DNA of 64,000 nt from Bacteroides finegoldii DSM 17565 (lineage in GTDB: Bacteria > Bacteroidota > Bacteroidia > Bacteroidales > Bacteroidaceae). Every line of letters begins with the position of its first letter. Position 1 is the first letter of the stretch. The stretch is taken from NCBI RefSeq assembly GCF_000156195.1, contig NZ_GG688324.1, forward strand, positions 1 to 64,000, written 5' to 3'. Shown here in pieces: positions 44,950 through 53,935 of this stretch. A model generated the notes under the pieces. The model worked only from the letters and a program-made list of their open reading frames with translations, did not search any database and was not told where the DNA came from. Made by a program: the position numbers and the translations under genes.

Positions 44950-46497
44950 ATGTTCAGTAATTTATATCGAAAAACAACGCACTTTTTACTGTTATTGGGT
45001 GTTGGCTTTTCCATGATACTTGCTTCCTGTAATGATTTTTTAGATGTAGAATCCAAACGTATAGCTAAGGAAGATCAGCAATGGAGTACTCTTGAAGATA
45101 CTCGTGCTGCATTGATGGGAGTATATGGCTTGATGCGAGCTGCTTTAGTTGAAAATAATGCATATTGGATTTGTGGTGATTTACGCGGAGGAGATTTTAG
45201 TGTAACTGATCGTCTTGATCTTCAGGCAGTCGTAGATAACAATCTGAACGAGCCATTTCCGATAATGAAGGAAATTTCTAATTGGAGAAGATTTTATGCT
45301 GTTATAAACGCAGCTTCTATTTTTATAGAAAAGGCTCCGGGAACTTTTGAGAAAGATAAATCCTATTCAGAGGAAAATCTGATGTTGGATATAGCACAAG
45401 CTAGAGTACTAAGAGCTTTTGCTTACTTCAATATGGTACGCATATGGGGAGATGTTCCTTTAGTTACTTATTCGTATGATAATGGTTCTTTTCCTAGGAT
45501 GGAGCGGACGGACGCCAAACTTGTGTTGAGCTATGCGAAAGAAGAACTAGAAAATGCAGCAACAGTACTACCTTTCCAGTTAGGCTCTAAAACAAGCCTT
45601 TATTATGGTAAAGAAGGGAAAGACTGGCAAGGCATCTTATTGAATAAATTGTCTGTATATGCAATTCTTGCACACATCGCAGCTTGGGAAGGAAATTATT
45701 TGAATGCAGAAACTTATGCTGCGTATATTATGGACAATGCGAGTCGTGTAGAGGCAAAATATATTGGTGTAGCAGATCTTACCTCCTCACAGGGACTCTT
45801 TCTCACCAACTCCGACTGGAGGGTATCCCGTATCGTAGGGTTTACTTTTGATCATAATGAAAGCGAGGCATCACAGAATGGACATCTTGAAGGATTGACA
45901 TTAGCTGCTCCGCTTGTGCAGAAAAGTACTCCTGATATGTACGTTTCAAAAGATAGTTTGTTTTCCATATTTAATAATGTAGATGATCAAAGGTTCGGCA
46001 TTGATTCTAAGAGTGGTAAATATTATACCAGTTATGTTCATAATGTTGAATCTCAATATCCTATTTTTAGTAAGATTAAAGTCATTCAGAATGGTAATGC
46101 TGCGACTAATGATTATGCTATTTTCGGATCAGCGCTGGTATTCAGCCGTCTTGAAGACATCACATTACTTCGCGCTGAAGCTTTGTGTGCAATAAATCAA
46201 CCGGAACAGGCACTAGTACATCTTAATACAATCAGAACTGCCAGAGGAATGAGTACAGTGTCTTATAAAAAGGATTTTAATAGTGATAAGTCAAAAGTTA
46301 TTCAAGCTGTTTTTGAGGAGAGAAGAAGAGAACTTATGGGAGAGGGTTGGCGATGGTACGACCGGATACGTCAGGAGAAATTGTTGAATAATGATACAAA
46401 GCTACGAAAACTAATCAATGAAGGAGGTATTTACTGGCCTATTGATCAGGATATTCTTAGCAATTCTATGATTGAGCAAAATACTTACTGGCAATGA
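44950..46497 (+). CDS. SusD/RagB-like surface lipoprotein, first copy
   Basis: 515 residues. Lipoprotein signal with lipobox LASC (Cys near 27). SusD family features: NDFLDVESKR start, AQARVLRAFAYFNMVRIWGDVPLV (TPR part), and the C-terminal EERRRELMGEGWRWYDRIR with PIDQDILSNS. It closes over the SusC barrel as a lid and binds glycan at the cell surface. It forms a pair with the SusC just upstream. Confidence 0.93.
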   Translation: MFSNLYRKTTHFLLLLGVGFSMILASCNDFLDVESKRIAKEDQQWSTLEDTRAALMGVYGLMRAALVENNAYWICGDLRGGDFSVTDRLDLQAVVDNNLNEPFPIMKEISNWRRFYAVINAASIFIEKAPGTFEKDKSYSEENLMLDIAQARVLRAFAYFNMVRIWGDVPLVTYSYDNGSFPRMERTDAKLVLSYAKEELENAATVLPFQLGSKTSLYYGKEGKDWQGILLNKLSVYAILAHIAAWEGNYLNAETYAAYIMDNASRVEAKYIGVADLTSSQGLFLTNSDWRVSRIVGFTFDHNESEASQNGHLEGLTLAAPLVQKSTPDMYVSKDSLFSIFNNVDDQRFGIDSKSGKYYTSYVHNVESQYPIFSKIKVIQNGNAATNDYAIFGSALVFSRLEDITLLRAEALCAINQPEQALVHLNTIRTARGMSTVSYKKDFNSDKSKVIQAVFEERRRELMGEGWRWYDRIRQEKLLNNDTKLRKLINEGGIYWPIDQDILSNSMIEQNTYWQ

Positions 46498-46574
46498 TTC
46501 TGAAAACTTTTGTTTTGGAACAGATTTCACCAGATATTAGATTGATATAAATACGTAAATTAAAAATATATACT

Positions 46575-47360
46575 ATGAATAAATCCGCAATAATAATTGG
46601 AGTAATAATTATAGTACTTTTCGGTGCTTGCCGGGATTATGAGTCAGTTGCTTACACTCCGCCGGTTGAAGTTGAAGAGTATGATGGCACTTTTTTGGAA
46701 TATCTTTCCGATGAGGCAAGCCATTTGTTTAATCAGAAATATGATTCAATGCTTGTCATTATCAATGCTGTTCCCGGTTTAAAAGAACAGTTGGAAAAAG
46801 ACGATGAGTATTTTACCGTGTTTGCTGTACCGAATGAATGTTTCGAATATTCATTTGACCAGCTCAACACTTATCGCGAACAAAAGAAACTAGGGAAAGC
46901 ACTTTTTTTTAAAGAGTTACTTATTGAACCCTTTGATGTTGAAATTGAAATTCCTAATAAGGATGATCCGGAGAATCCTATCATTGAGATAAGGCATTAT
47001 GATTATAGAGCATGCGTAGACACATTACTTTGCCGATATATATTCACAGGAAAGTATGATACGAAAAAGATCATAGAAGCACAAGAAAGTCTTTCTTTAG
47101 AGTCATACAAATATAAATATCAAATGAATGTATCTTGTACTCGGCAGACGGCTTCCGGCATTGTGGGAGAAGGAGTCCGAAATTTCACTCTTAGTGATAT
47201 GAATAACAGTCAGTTGAAAGATTTATGGAAATCTACAAACGTTGTTTGGCATGATATTTATACTCGTAATGCAGTTATTCATCTTCTGACCAATCAACAT
47301 AATTTCGGTTACGATAAGTTTATTAATTATTTTAAAGACTACGGAAATGAGAAAAAATAG
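46575..47360 (+). CDS. Fasciclin-like lipoprotein, first copy
   Basis: 261 residues, lipoprotein signal ending FGAC (Cys near 19). A single FAS1-like domain is seen: DGTFLEYLSD, then LEKDDEYFTVFAVPNECFEYS and the end TRNAVIHLL. FAS1 lipoproteins often follow SusC/SusD in PULs and may act in surface glycan binding or adhesion; no activity is known. The same gene type follows the second SusC/SusD pair. Its 3' end overlaps the next gene by 14 bases. Confidence 0.7.
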   Translation: MNKSAIIIGVIIIVLFGACRDYESVAYTPPVEVEEYDGTFLEYLSDEASHLFNQKYDSMLVIINAVPGLKEQLEKDDEYFTVFAVPNECFEYSFDQLNTYREQKKLGKALFFKELLIEPFDVEIEIPNKDDPENPIIEIRHYDYRACVDTLLCRYIFTGKYDTKKIIEAQESLSLESYKYKYQMNVSCTRQTASGIVGEGVRNFTLSDMNNSQLKDLWKSTNVVWHDIYTRNAVIHLLTNQHNFGYDKFINYFKDYGNEKK

Positions 47361-48393
47361 ATTCATAAAGTTCTTTTGCATTCTCGGAATAGGAGCATAC
47401 TTTTTTCTGAATACCTCGTGTGTTGAAAAATTCTTGCCTGATGTACAAGAAGCATTTGATCGGGAAGTTAATTTTACTCAACAGCTATATAAACCGGTAT
47501 TGGGTAGAACAACTTTGTTCTCAAATAATTTTCAATCAGGAAATTCAACGCTCCCTTTGACATTTGAAATAACTCGTATAGTGAAGGCAGATGGTAGTCC
47601 GGCACCAGAGCTGACTGATGTGTTTCCGGTAACCGTATGGAAAAGTCCTTATCTTGGAACAGAGAAAACTCTTGAAGAAATTGAAGCCAAAAGAACGCTA
47701 GAATATCGTCCGCTATTTCAGATACGTAAACATTCAGGAGAATTTGTGATGTATTCTAATGCTATGTCGGCATTTGTTAATTGCTCTCCAAGTAAAGGCT
47801 ATTTGTTTGATGTAAAGGTTGAGAATAAAGGTGGATATAAATATTTTAATAATTTGCAGTTAGTACCTTTGAGAGAGAGTGATTTTGAACCTTCCATTTA
47901 TGATTCGGAAACCGGTCTGATAAAAGATAAAGATTATATTCCGGCAACTGCGGCCCGTTCCATTGTATTGGAGTCAGGGAGTTACACTTCGTCCGAAAAA
48001 ATACAAGTCTATCTGCGGGAGAATAAGGAAAATACAGATAAAACTAAAACTCTGACTTTTCGCTTTTATAATTCAGATTATACTCCTATTTCGCCAGAGA
48101 AATTTAATCAAACAAAATGGGACGAATTGATTCATGGATTCAATAAGGAGATGGGGGCTGATTATGTAAAATATGACGTTGTATATCCTATGCCTTTGGT
48201 TCAAGTTCCTTCTAAGTATACCAATAGTGAAGGTAATTTGCTTAAACTGCGTTTTGCGTATGATAGAATTACTGCTATGGGATATCGTTTAGATTCGTAT
48301 TTCGAAATAGAATTTGGAATTTACAAAGAAGCGCATTGGGAAGTTATCGTTGTGTTTGCAGAAGGTGCTCCGGAATTTAGGGATTATGAATAA
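47347..48393 (+). CDS. PUL surface lipoprotein (DUF5007-like)
   Basis: 348 residues, signal with lipobox NTSC (Cys near 25). The body is beta-rich (FNNLQLVPLRESDFEPS, YDSETGLIKDKDYIPATAARSIVLESGSYTSSEKIQVYLR) and without a catalytic motif. From memory it resembles DUF5007 proteins, found only in PULs after SusD and FAS1 genes. A glycan-binding role like SusE/SusF is inferred. It overlaps the FAS1 gene by 14 bases, which implies translational coupling. Confidence 0.6.
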   Translation: MRKNRFIKFFCILGIGAYFFLNTSCVEKFLPDVQEAFDREVNFTQQLYKPVLGRTTLFSNNFQSGNSTLPLTFEITRIVKADGSPAPELTDVFPVTVWKSPYLGTEKTLEEIEAKRTLEYRPLFQIRKHSGEFVMYSNAMSAFVNCSPSKGYLFDVKVENKGGYKYFNNLQLVPLRESDFEPSIYDSETGLIKDKDYIPATAARSIVLESGSYTSSEKIQVYLRENKENTDKTKTLTFRFYNSDYTPISPEKFNQTKWDELIHGFNKEMGADYVKYDVVYPMPLVQVPSKYTNSEGNLLKLRFAYDRITAMGYRLDSYFEIEFGIYKEAHWEVIVVFAEGAPEFRDYE

Positions 48394-48413
48394 ACTTTGT
48401 TAGATGAATTTAT

Positions 48414-51400
48414 ATGAAAAAGATACATAAATATATCATATTGGGCTTGTTGTGTCTGTTTGCTTCATTAGAAGCTTTTGCACAAGAGGTGCTCATAAGT
48501 GGAGTTGTTAAAGACAAGAATGACAATCAGCCACTTCCATATGTTTCGGTAGTCGTACGCGATAAATCGGGGAAAATTGATTCACGACACTCAATTTCCA
48601 CTAATAAAGATGGTGAATTTACATTGCAGGTGCCTGTGCCGGCAAATGTTACATTTACGTATGTAGGCTACGAACCGGTTGTTAGGAAAATCACGAAAGA
48701 AATGTCTAAGATGACTGTATTGATGAGCTTATCGGAAAACATGCTGGATGAGACGGTAGTTGTCGGCTATCAGAAAAAGAGTAGGGCGGCTGTGACCGCT
48801 TCTGTACAGGTTGTTGAAGCAGAAGATCTTGTAAATACTCCGGTGGCAAATGCCATGGAGTTGTTGCAAGGTCGTGTTCCCGGGTTGAATATACAGATAC
48901 AGAATGGTACACCGGGGGGGGTGCCTAGTTTTACATTACGTGGTATTTCGGATATTTCAATAACCAAGCAAGGAGAAGATTTTGTACTAGGTTCGTCAGC
49001 ACCTCTTTTTGTGGTCGATGGAATTCCTTTGGAAAATATAGACATGAACTCTGATGTCGATGCGTCAGGTTTATTGTCAGGAGCTACTGTGAGCCCGCTT
49101 TCCATGATACCTTTTGAAAACATTCAGAGAATGGAAATTTTAAAAGATGCTGCCGCAACCTCCTTATATGGTTCTAAAGGTGCTTATGGTGTAATTATTA
49201 TCGAAACGAAGAGAGGTAATGGCCCTCCCAAAGTTTCTTATTCGGGTAATTATGTGATTAAAACTCCTCCAAGATTGAGAGATGTTGCTATTGGTAATGC
49301 TGAAAGGAATATGCGTATCATGCAAATATTACAGAATGACACTTCCAGTTATTTCGGGCACAATGAAATACATAATTTTCCGGCATTGGCAGATAGCTTG
49401 AATCCTTATTGGAATAATAATACAGACTGGCAAGGACGTTTTTATGGTGTGACTCATAATCAAACACATAACTTGAGTTTCTCTGGAGGTACTTCAAAAT
49501 TCAATTACTTGATTAATGGTAATTATTATACCGAAAAAGGAATTGTGAAAAATACGGATTTCAATCGGTATGGTCTTAAGGCGCGATTAGGTTATAGTCC
49601 GAATGATAAATTTGAGATGGATGTCAATGTTTCCGCAACGTTCACACTGAACAGTCAGGGTAGTGGTAATGCTTTTACTCAATCAGGTGTTGCAAAGGGA
49701 TCGTCAGCTTCTTCATTATTACCTCCGCCGTCTATGTATATATCAGCCAGCGAAGCGTTAGCAGCATTTTCTGTGGACGATAATAATGTAAATACTGCAT
49801 ACGATGCGAGCATACGTATGGTATACAAACTACCTTATGAATTTACACTTGATGGGATCTTTGGATATAAATATAATACGACTGAAAGAGAGACGTTTAC
49901 GCCAGGAATATTAAATAATAATAGGTCCGAATGGTATAATTTGAGTCAGAACAGTTATAATTTATATGCACGTACCGTTTTAGCCAGGTCATTGGATTTT
50001 AGAATATTCAGATTAGGACTTCGGGCTGGTGTAGAAATTTCGACTAACAAAAGAAGTCATAATACGGTTAAATTAGTAGGAGGAGGTAGTGATTATATTT
50101 GGGGACCTGGATCGATGCATAGTAAATCAGAGGGAACTACCTCATTTGTAGAGGATGAAAACACCCTTTCTTTCATTATAGATCCAAGCTTTAATTTAGG
50201 TTCGATAGGTCCACGAGGTGAACGTTATATATTCACTCCTAATATACGTCCTGAAGCGAATTCCACATATGGTAAGAAAATAAAATGGACCATTAGTCCG
50301 TCACTCGGATTTAAATGGAACTTTAGTCGTGAAGCTTTTGCTGATAATTGGAACCAATTGAGCACAGGCGCATTGCGTGTTAGTTGGGGACGAACAACTA
50401 AGTACAGAGCTACCCGGTATGACATTTGGGGTACTTATCTACTAGGGAATGATACATATAATGGTATGCCTATAATTCCGATTGATTACGGTTTGTTACC
50501 AAATGACAACTTGAAACCGGTTACTTCTACTACATGGAATTTGGGTACAGAGTTGAGTCTCTTCAATAGCAGACTCCGTTTTACAGGTGACTTATATTAC
50601 AGACAGACTGATAACCAATTGAGTGATATAGAACTAGCTGACCATAATGCATTTGAAAAAGTAAGAAGTATTGAAACAAGTTTGGTGAATTATGGATTTG
50701 AAATATTAATTGGCGGTCGACCATTACCTCAGCAGAGCCCCTGGACGTTAGATTTATCACTGTCATTGGCTATGAATAAGGATGTGATCGCTAAGTTGCC
50801 GAATGAGGCCAGGCAAATCATTAATAGTGACGCTAAAATAATCAACCGTTTAGGGTCGAATGCATTAGCAAATTATTTATTGGTGAATAAAGGAGTTTAT
50901 GCAAGAGATGAAGATGTACCGGTAAATCCGGCTACCGGTGAACGAATGAAAGCTGCTAATAATAAAAATAACGGATATGTTTATATGCAGGCTGGCGACC
51001 CGATATGGGTGGATGTTAATGGAGACTATATAATAGATGATAAAGATAAGGTGGTAGTTGGTAACTCTCAACCTCGGTTGACAGGTGGATTTAATGCGAA
51101 CTTGAGATATAAATCATTCTCCATCAACACAAACTTTTCTTTCACGATAAAAAGGGATATTATCAATAAAGCATTAGCCGATCGCTTTGCTGCTTATGGA
51201 AATCCTCTTTCAAAAGACCTGAATGGGAGTGGGGCGATAACGCCTATAGAAGCATTTGATTTTTGGAAAGAAGATCATATATATGCCAAGTATCCCAATC
51301 CGTTCGATTACATTCGTGGAGGAACAGCCGATCATCAGGTGAATTTTTTCCGTCCGGACCAGACACTCTTCATGGAAGACGGATCTTTCCTGAAAATTAA

Positions 51401-51611
51401 TGGCGTTTCAATCTCTTATGTTTTACCTAAAAAAGTATTGGACTTTTTGAGAGTAGAACGGGTACAGTTGAATGCTAGTGTAAATAACATTTACACCTTC
51501 TCCAAATATTCAGGTGTAAATCCGGAAAATGTAAATAGTTTGGGGTATGATGTATCAGGAGGATATCCGAATAGTCGTAACTATACAATGGGAATTTCAA
51601 TTGATTTTTAA
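48414..51611 (+). CDS. SusC/RagA-like TonB-dependent transporter, second copy
   Basis: 1065 residues. Signal peptide (ends AFAQ near 24), carboxypeptidase-regulatory-like domain (about 28-105: ISGVVKDKNDNQPLPYVSVVV), TonB box DETVVVGYQ, plug with LLQGRVPGLNIQIQNG, LRGISD and the hallmark DAAATSLYGSKGAYGVIIIETKRG, and a barrel ending MGISIDF. It is a complete classical SusC, unlike the first copy. An eight-G run (48914-48921) in the plug coding region is a slippage site. SusD follows after 18 bases. Confidence 0.95.
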   Translation: MKKIHKYIILGLLCLFASLEAFAQEVLISGVVKDKNDNQPLPYVSVVVRDKSGKIDSRHSISTNKDGEFTLQVPVPANVTFTYVGYEPVVRKITKEMSKMTVLMSLSENMLDETVVVGYQKKSRAAVTASVQVVEAEDLVNTPVANAMELLQGRVPGLNIQIQNGTPGGVPSFTLRGISDISITKQGEDFVLGSSAPLFVVDGIPLENIDMNSDVDASGLLSGATVSPLSMIPFENIQRMEILKDAAATSLYGSKGAYGVIIIETKRGNGPPKVSYSGNYVIKTPPRLRDVAIGNAERNMRIMQILQNDTSSYFGHNEIHNFPALADSLNPYWNNNTDWQGRFYGVTHNQTHNLSFSGGTSKFNYLINGNYYTEKGIVKNTDFNRYGLKARLGYSPNDKFEMDVNVSATFTLNSQGSGNAFTQSGVAKGSSASSLLPPPSMYISASEALAAFSVDDNNVNTAYDASIRMVYKLPYEFTLDGIFGYKYNTTERETFTPGILNNNRSEWYNLSQNSYNLYARTVLARSLDFRIFRLGLRAGVEISTNKRSHNTVKLVGGGSDYIWGPGSMHSKSEGTTSFVEDENTLSFIIDPSFNLGSIGPRGERYIFTPNIRPEANSTYGKKIKWTISPSLGFKWNFSREAFADNWNQLSTGALRVSWGRTTKYRATRYDIWGTYLLGNDTYNGMPIIPIDYGLLPNDNLKPVTSTTWNLGTELSLFNSRLRFTGDLYYRQTDNQLSDIELADHNAFEKVRSIETSLVNYGFEILIGGRPLPQQSPWTLDLSLSLAMNKDVIAKLPNEARQIINSDAKIINRLGSNALANYLLVNKGVYARDEDVPVNPATGERMKAANNKNNGYVYMQAGDPIWVDVNGDYIIDDKDKVVVGNSQPRLTGGFNANLRYKSFSINTNFSFTIKRDIINKALADRFAAYGNPLSKDLNGSGAITPIEAFDFWKEDHIYAKYPNPFDYIRGGTADHQVNFFRPDQTLFMEDGSFLKINGVSISYVLPKKVLDFLRVERVQLNASVNNIYTFSKYSGVNPENVNSLGYDVSGGYPNSRNYTMGISIDF

Positions 51612-51629
51612 ACGGATAAATCAGTGATT

Positions 51630-53144
51630 ATGAAAAAAATATATTCTTTAATAATAGCGGCTTGTTCGTTTCTGCTGACAAGTTGTGGCTTGTTGGAAGT
51701 AAAGAGCGAAGATAAACTTCCCGGTGACGAATTCTGGATTGATGGCAATGCCGCCAATGTGGAAGGCTTCTTGATGAGCGCTTACTCTAATTTGAGAAAG
51801 GCAACTATGGGCAATGGTGCATTTCTTACTGCAAGTGGTGATATGCGTTGCGCCTCTATCTCGCCATATAATAATAATGATGAAGGTAGAAGGGTTACTT
51901 ACTTGGCAGGAAATGAAATGAATGAGTTAAGAAATTCTCCCAATACCCCTTTTGGAGAGACTACTAAATGGAAACCATTTTATGAAGTTATACAGACTGC
52001 CAATATCTTGGTTAAAGAGATAGATCAAGTCTCTGCTCTTACTGAAGAAGAATATCGGATGTTCAAAGCAGAGGCTGTCTTTCTTAGAAATTTGGCTTAT
52101 TTCTTTATGGTGAGAGCTTTTGGTGATGTTCCCTATTATACGATAGCGTATAATTCAGCATCTTTGCCACGAACTAACATGGTTACTGTGCTTCAAAGTT
52201 GTCTAGAAGACTTAAGAACAGGAGCTTTAGGCAATAGTCCTGAAGACTGTTTTTTACCTTGGACATATAATTCAAATGCAAAAAAAGGAGTAAGAGCATC
52301 TCGTGGATCGGTCATTGCGTTGATGATGCATATCAATCTCTGGTTGGCTCAATTCGATGAACAAAATAAAACAACTTATTATCAGAATGTGGTTAATTTG
52401 GGCGAACAGTTGGAACAGAATGACGGAGCTTATGAACTGTTAGAAATAAGCCGGATCTCAAATGTGTTCAAGGGAGGATCTAACGAGGGCCTTTTTGAAA
52501 TAGCACAAAATATCAATGCTTCCAATGAAGTCTTTTCATCGATAGCTGTATTCTCTAATAATGTAGTTTATAGACATAAAGGAGCCAACGAGAATCCCAT
52601 GTATTATTATGATGGTAACTATATAGAGAAGATCTTCCCTTATATGGAAGAAGATTTACGGAAATCATATTGGTTCGATGAAAATATGTATTCGGCTTCC
52701 AGTGTGAATCGTACCGAAATAATAAAGTTTTTGAATATTGATTATTATGGAAACAATAGTATAACTTCTAATTCGGGAAACCAGATTGTTTTCCGGTATG
52801 CCGGAGCGTTATTGCTATACGCTGAAGCACTGGCGGCTTTAGGGACCAATGATACAAAAGCTAATGAGTTATTGAACCGGATTCGTCATAGAGCCGGTGC
52901 GTCAGAAAGCTTCTCTTCAGGAAAAGAGTTGCAGGATGCTATATTTTGGGAACGACAAAGAGAACTGATTGGAGAAGGGCATTATTATTATGATCTGGTA
53001 CGAACCGGAAAAATTTCTAATATCGCATATTGTGCGCATCCGATCAGGCGTACGGATTTTAATGTAGGTGCATGGACATGGCCTTTACATAGAGATGTGC
53101 TGAAAAATAATACGAATATACAGCTCAATCTTTTTTGGGAGTAA
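51630..53144 (+). CDS. SusD/RagB-like surface lipoprotein, second copy
   Basis: 504 residues from MKKIYSLIIAACSFLLTSC, with lipobox LTSC (Cys19); a GTG two codons earlier is less likely. SusD features: LPGDEFWIDGNAANVEGFL, FLRNLAYFFMVRAFGDVPYY, FWERQRELIGEGHYYYDLVRTGK and PLHRDVLKNNT at the end. It works with the second SusC as a lid and binder at the outer surface. Divergent from the first SusD, so the two pairs may take up different fragments. Confidence 0.93.
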   Translation: MKKIYSLIIAACSFLLTSCGLLEVKSEDKLPGDEFWIDGNAANVEGFLMSAYSNLRKATMGNGAFLTASGDMRCASISPYNNNDEGRRVTYLAGNEMNELRNSPNTPFGETTKWKPFYEVIQTANILVKEIDQVSALTEEEYRMFKAEAVFLRNLAYFFMVRAFGDVPYYTIAYNSASLPRTNMVTVLQSCLEDLRTGALGNSPEDCFLPWTYNSNAKKGVRASRGSVIALMMHINLWLAQFDEQNKTTYYQNVVNLGEQLEQNDGAYELLEISRISNVFKGGSNEGLFEIAQNINASNEVFSSIAVFSNNVVYRHKGANENPMYYYDGNYIEKIFPYMEEDLRKSYWFDENMYSASSVNRTEIIKFLNIDYYGNNSITSNSGNQIVFRYAGALLLYAEALAALGTNDTKANELLNRIRHRAGASESFSSGKELQDAIFWERQRELIGEGHYYYDLVRTGKISNIAYCAHPIRRTDFNVGAWTWPLHRDVLKNNTNIQLNLFWE

Positions 53145-53177
53145 ATAGAATAAATACGTAATTATAAAAACAAGGAT

Positions 53178-53933
53178 ATGAAAAGTAAGATAAAGATATG
53201 GCAGCTAGTTATTGCTGTTATTACCATACCTATATTTATGAGTAATTGTACAAACGATAGTTATCTGATAGATGGAGGAAAAAGTAATCCATATTATGAT
53301 GGAACAATAATGGAGTTTCTCCAGTCAAGATCCCCTAAAGATGATCCTAAAAATGATTATTTTTCCGATCTTATTGAAATTATCAGGCTTGCAAATATGG
53401 AAGAGGTATTTGAGGAAGAAAATGTAACATTCTTTGCACCGACTAACTGGTCTATCCGCAGAAGTGTCGCTCTGCTGAATAAAATGTGGTATCAAATGGG
53501 TAATGACAGTATTAAGAATCTGAAGCAGATAAAACCTTCTGTATGGAGGGAATATTTATCTATGTATATACTTAAAGATAAATATACGCTTAAAGATATT
53601 CCTCAAATTGATACGACTGCGATTGCTGCTTATCCGGGACAGACATTCATTACGTATGGTGGACTGCCAATGAATGTAGGAGTGGTGTATGGTGATGCTA
53701 ATGGAGTGAAATATGTGGGCCCCCGCCAGATACTTTATTCGTATATATATGATATTACTGTGAGTGATTTAAAGAATGCATATGTAGCCACATCGGATAT
53801 ACAACCCAAGAATGGAGTTGTTCATGTACTTCGTATGACCGATCATGATTTTGGTTTTGACAGAAGATTATTTGCTTTAAAAGCGATAGAAGAGGGCATT
53901 GATGAACTTTCTCAATTTAATAAAACAGAATAA
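53178..53933 (+). CDS. Fasciclin-like lipoprotein, second copy
   Basis: 251 residues, lipobox MSNC (Cys24). FAS1-type features are clearer than in the first copy: YYDGTIMEFLQSRS, EENVTFFAPTNWSIRR, and PKNGVVHVLRMTDHDFGF at the end. It stands in the same place after SusD as the first copy, which shows that the SusC-SusD-FAS1 set was duplicated or built twice. Probable surface lipoprotein with a binding role (inference). Confidence 0.75.
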   Translation: MKSKIKIWQLVIAVITIPIFMSNCTNDSYLIDGGKSNPYYDGTIMEFLQSRSPKDDPKNDYFSDLIEIIRLANMEEVFEEENVTFFAPTNWSIRRSVALLNKMWYQMGNDSIKNLKQIKPSVWREYLSMYILKDKYTLKDIPQIDTTAIAAYPGQTFITYGGLPMNVGVVYGDANGVKYVGPRQILYSYIYDITVSDLKNAYVATSDIQPKNGVVHVLRMTDHDFGFDRRLFALKAIEEGIDELSQFNKTE

Positions 53934-53935
53934 CT

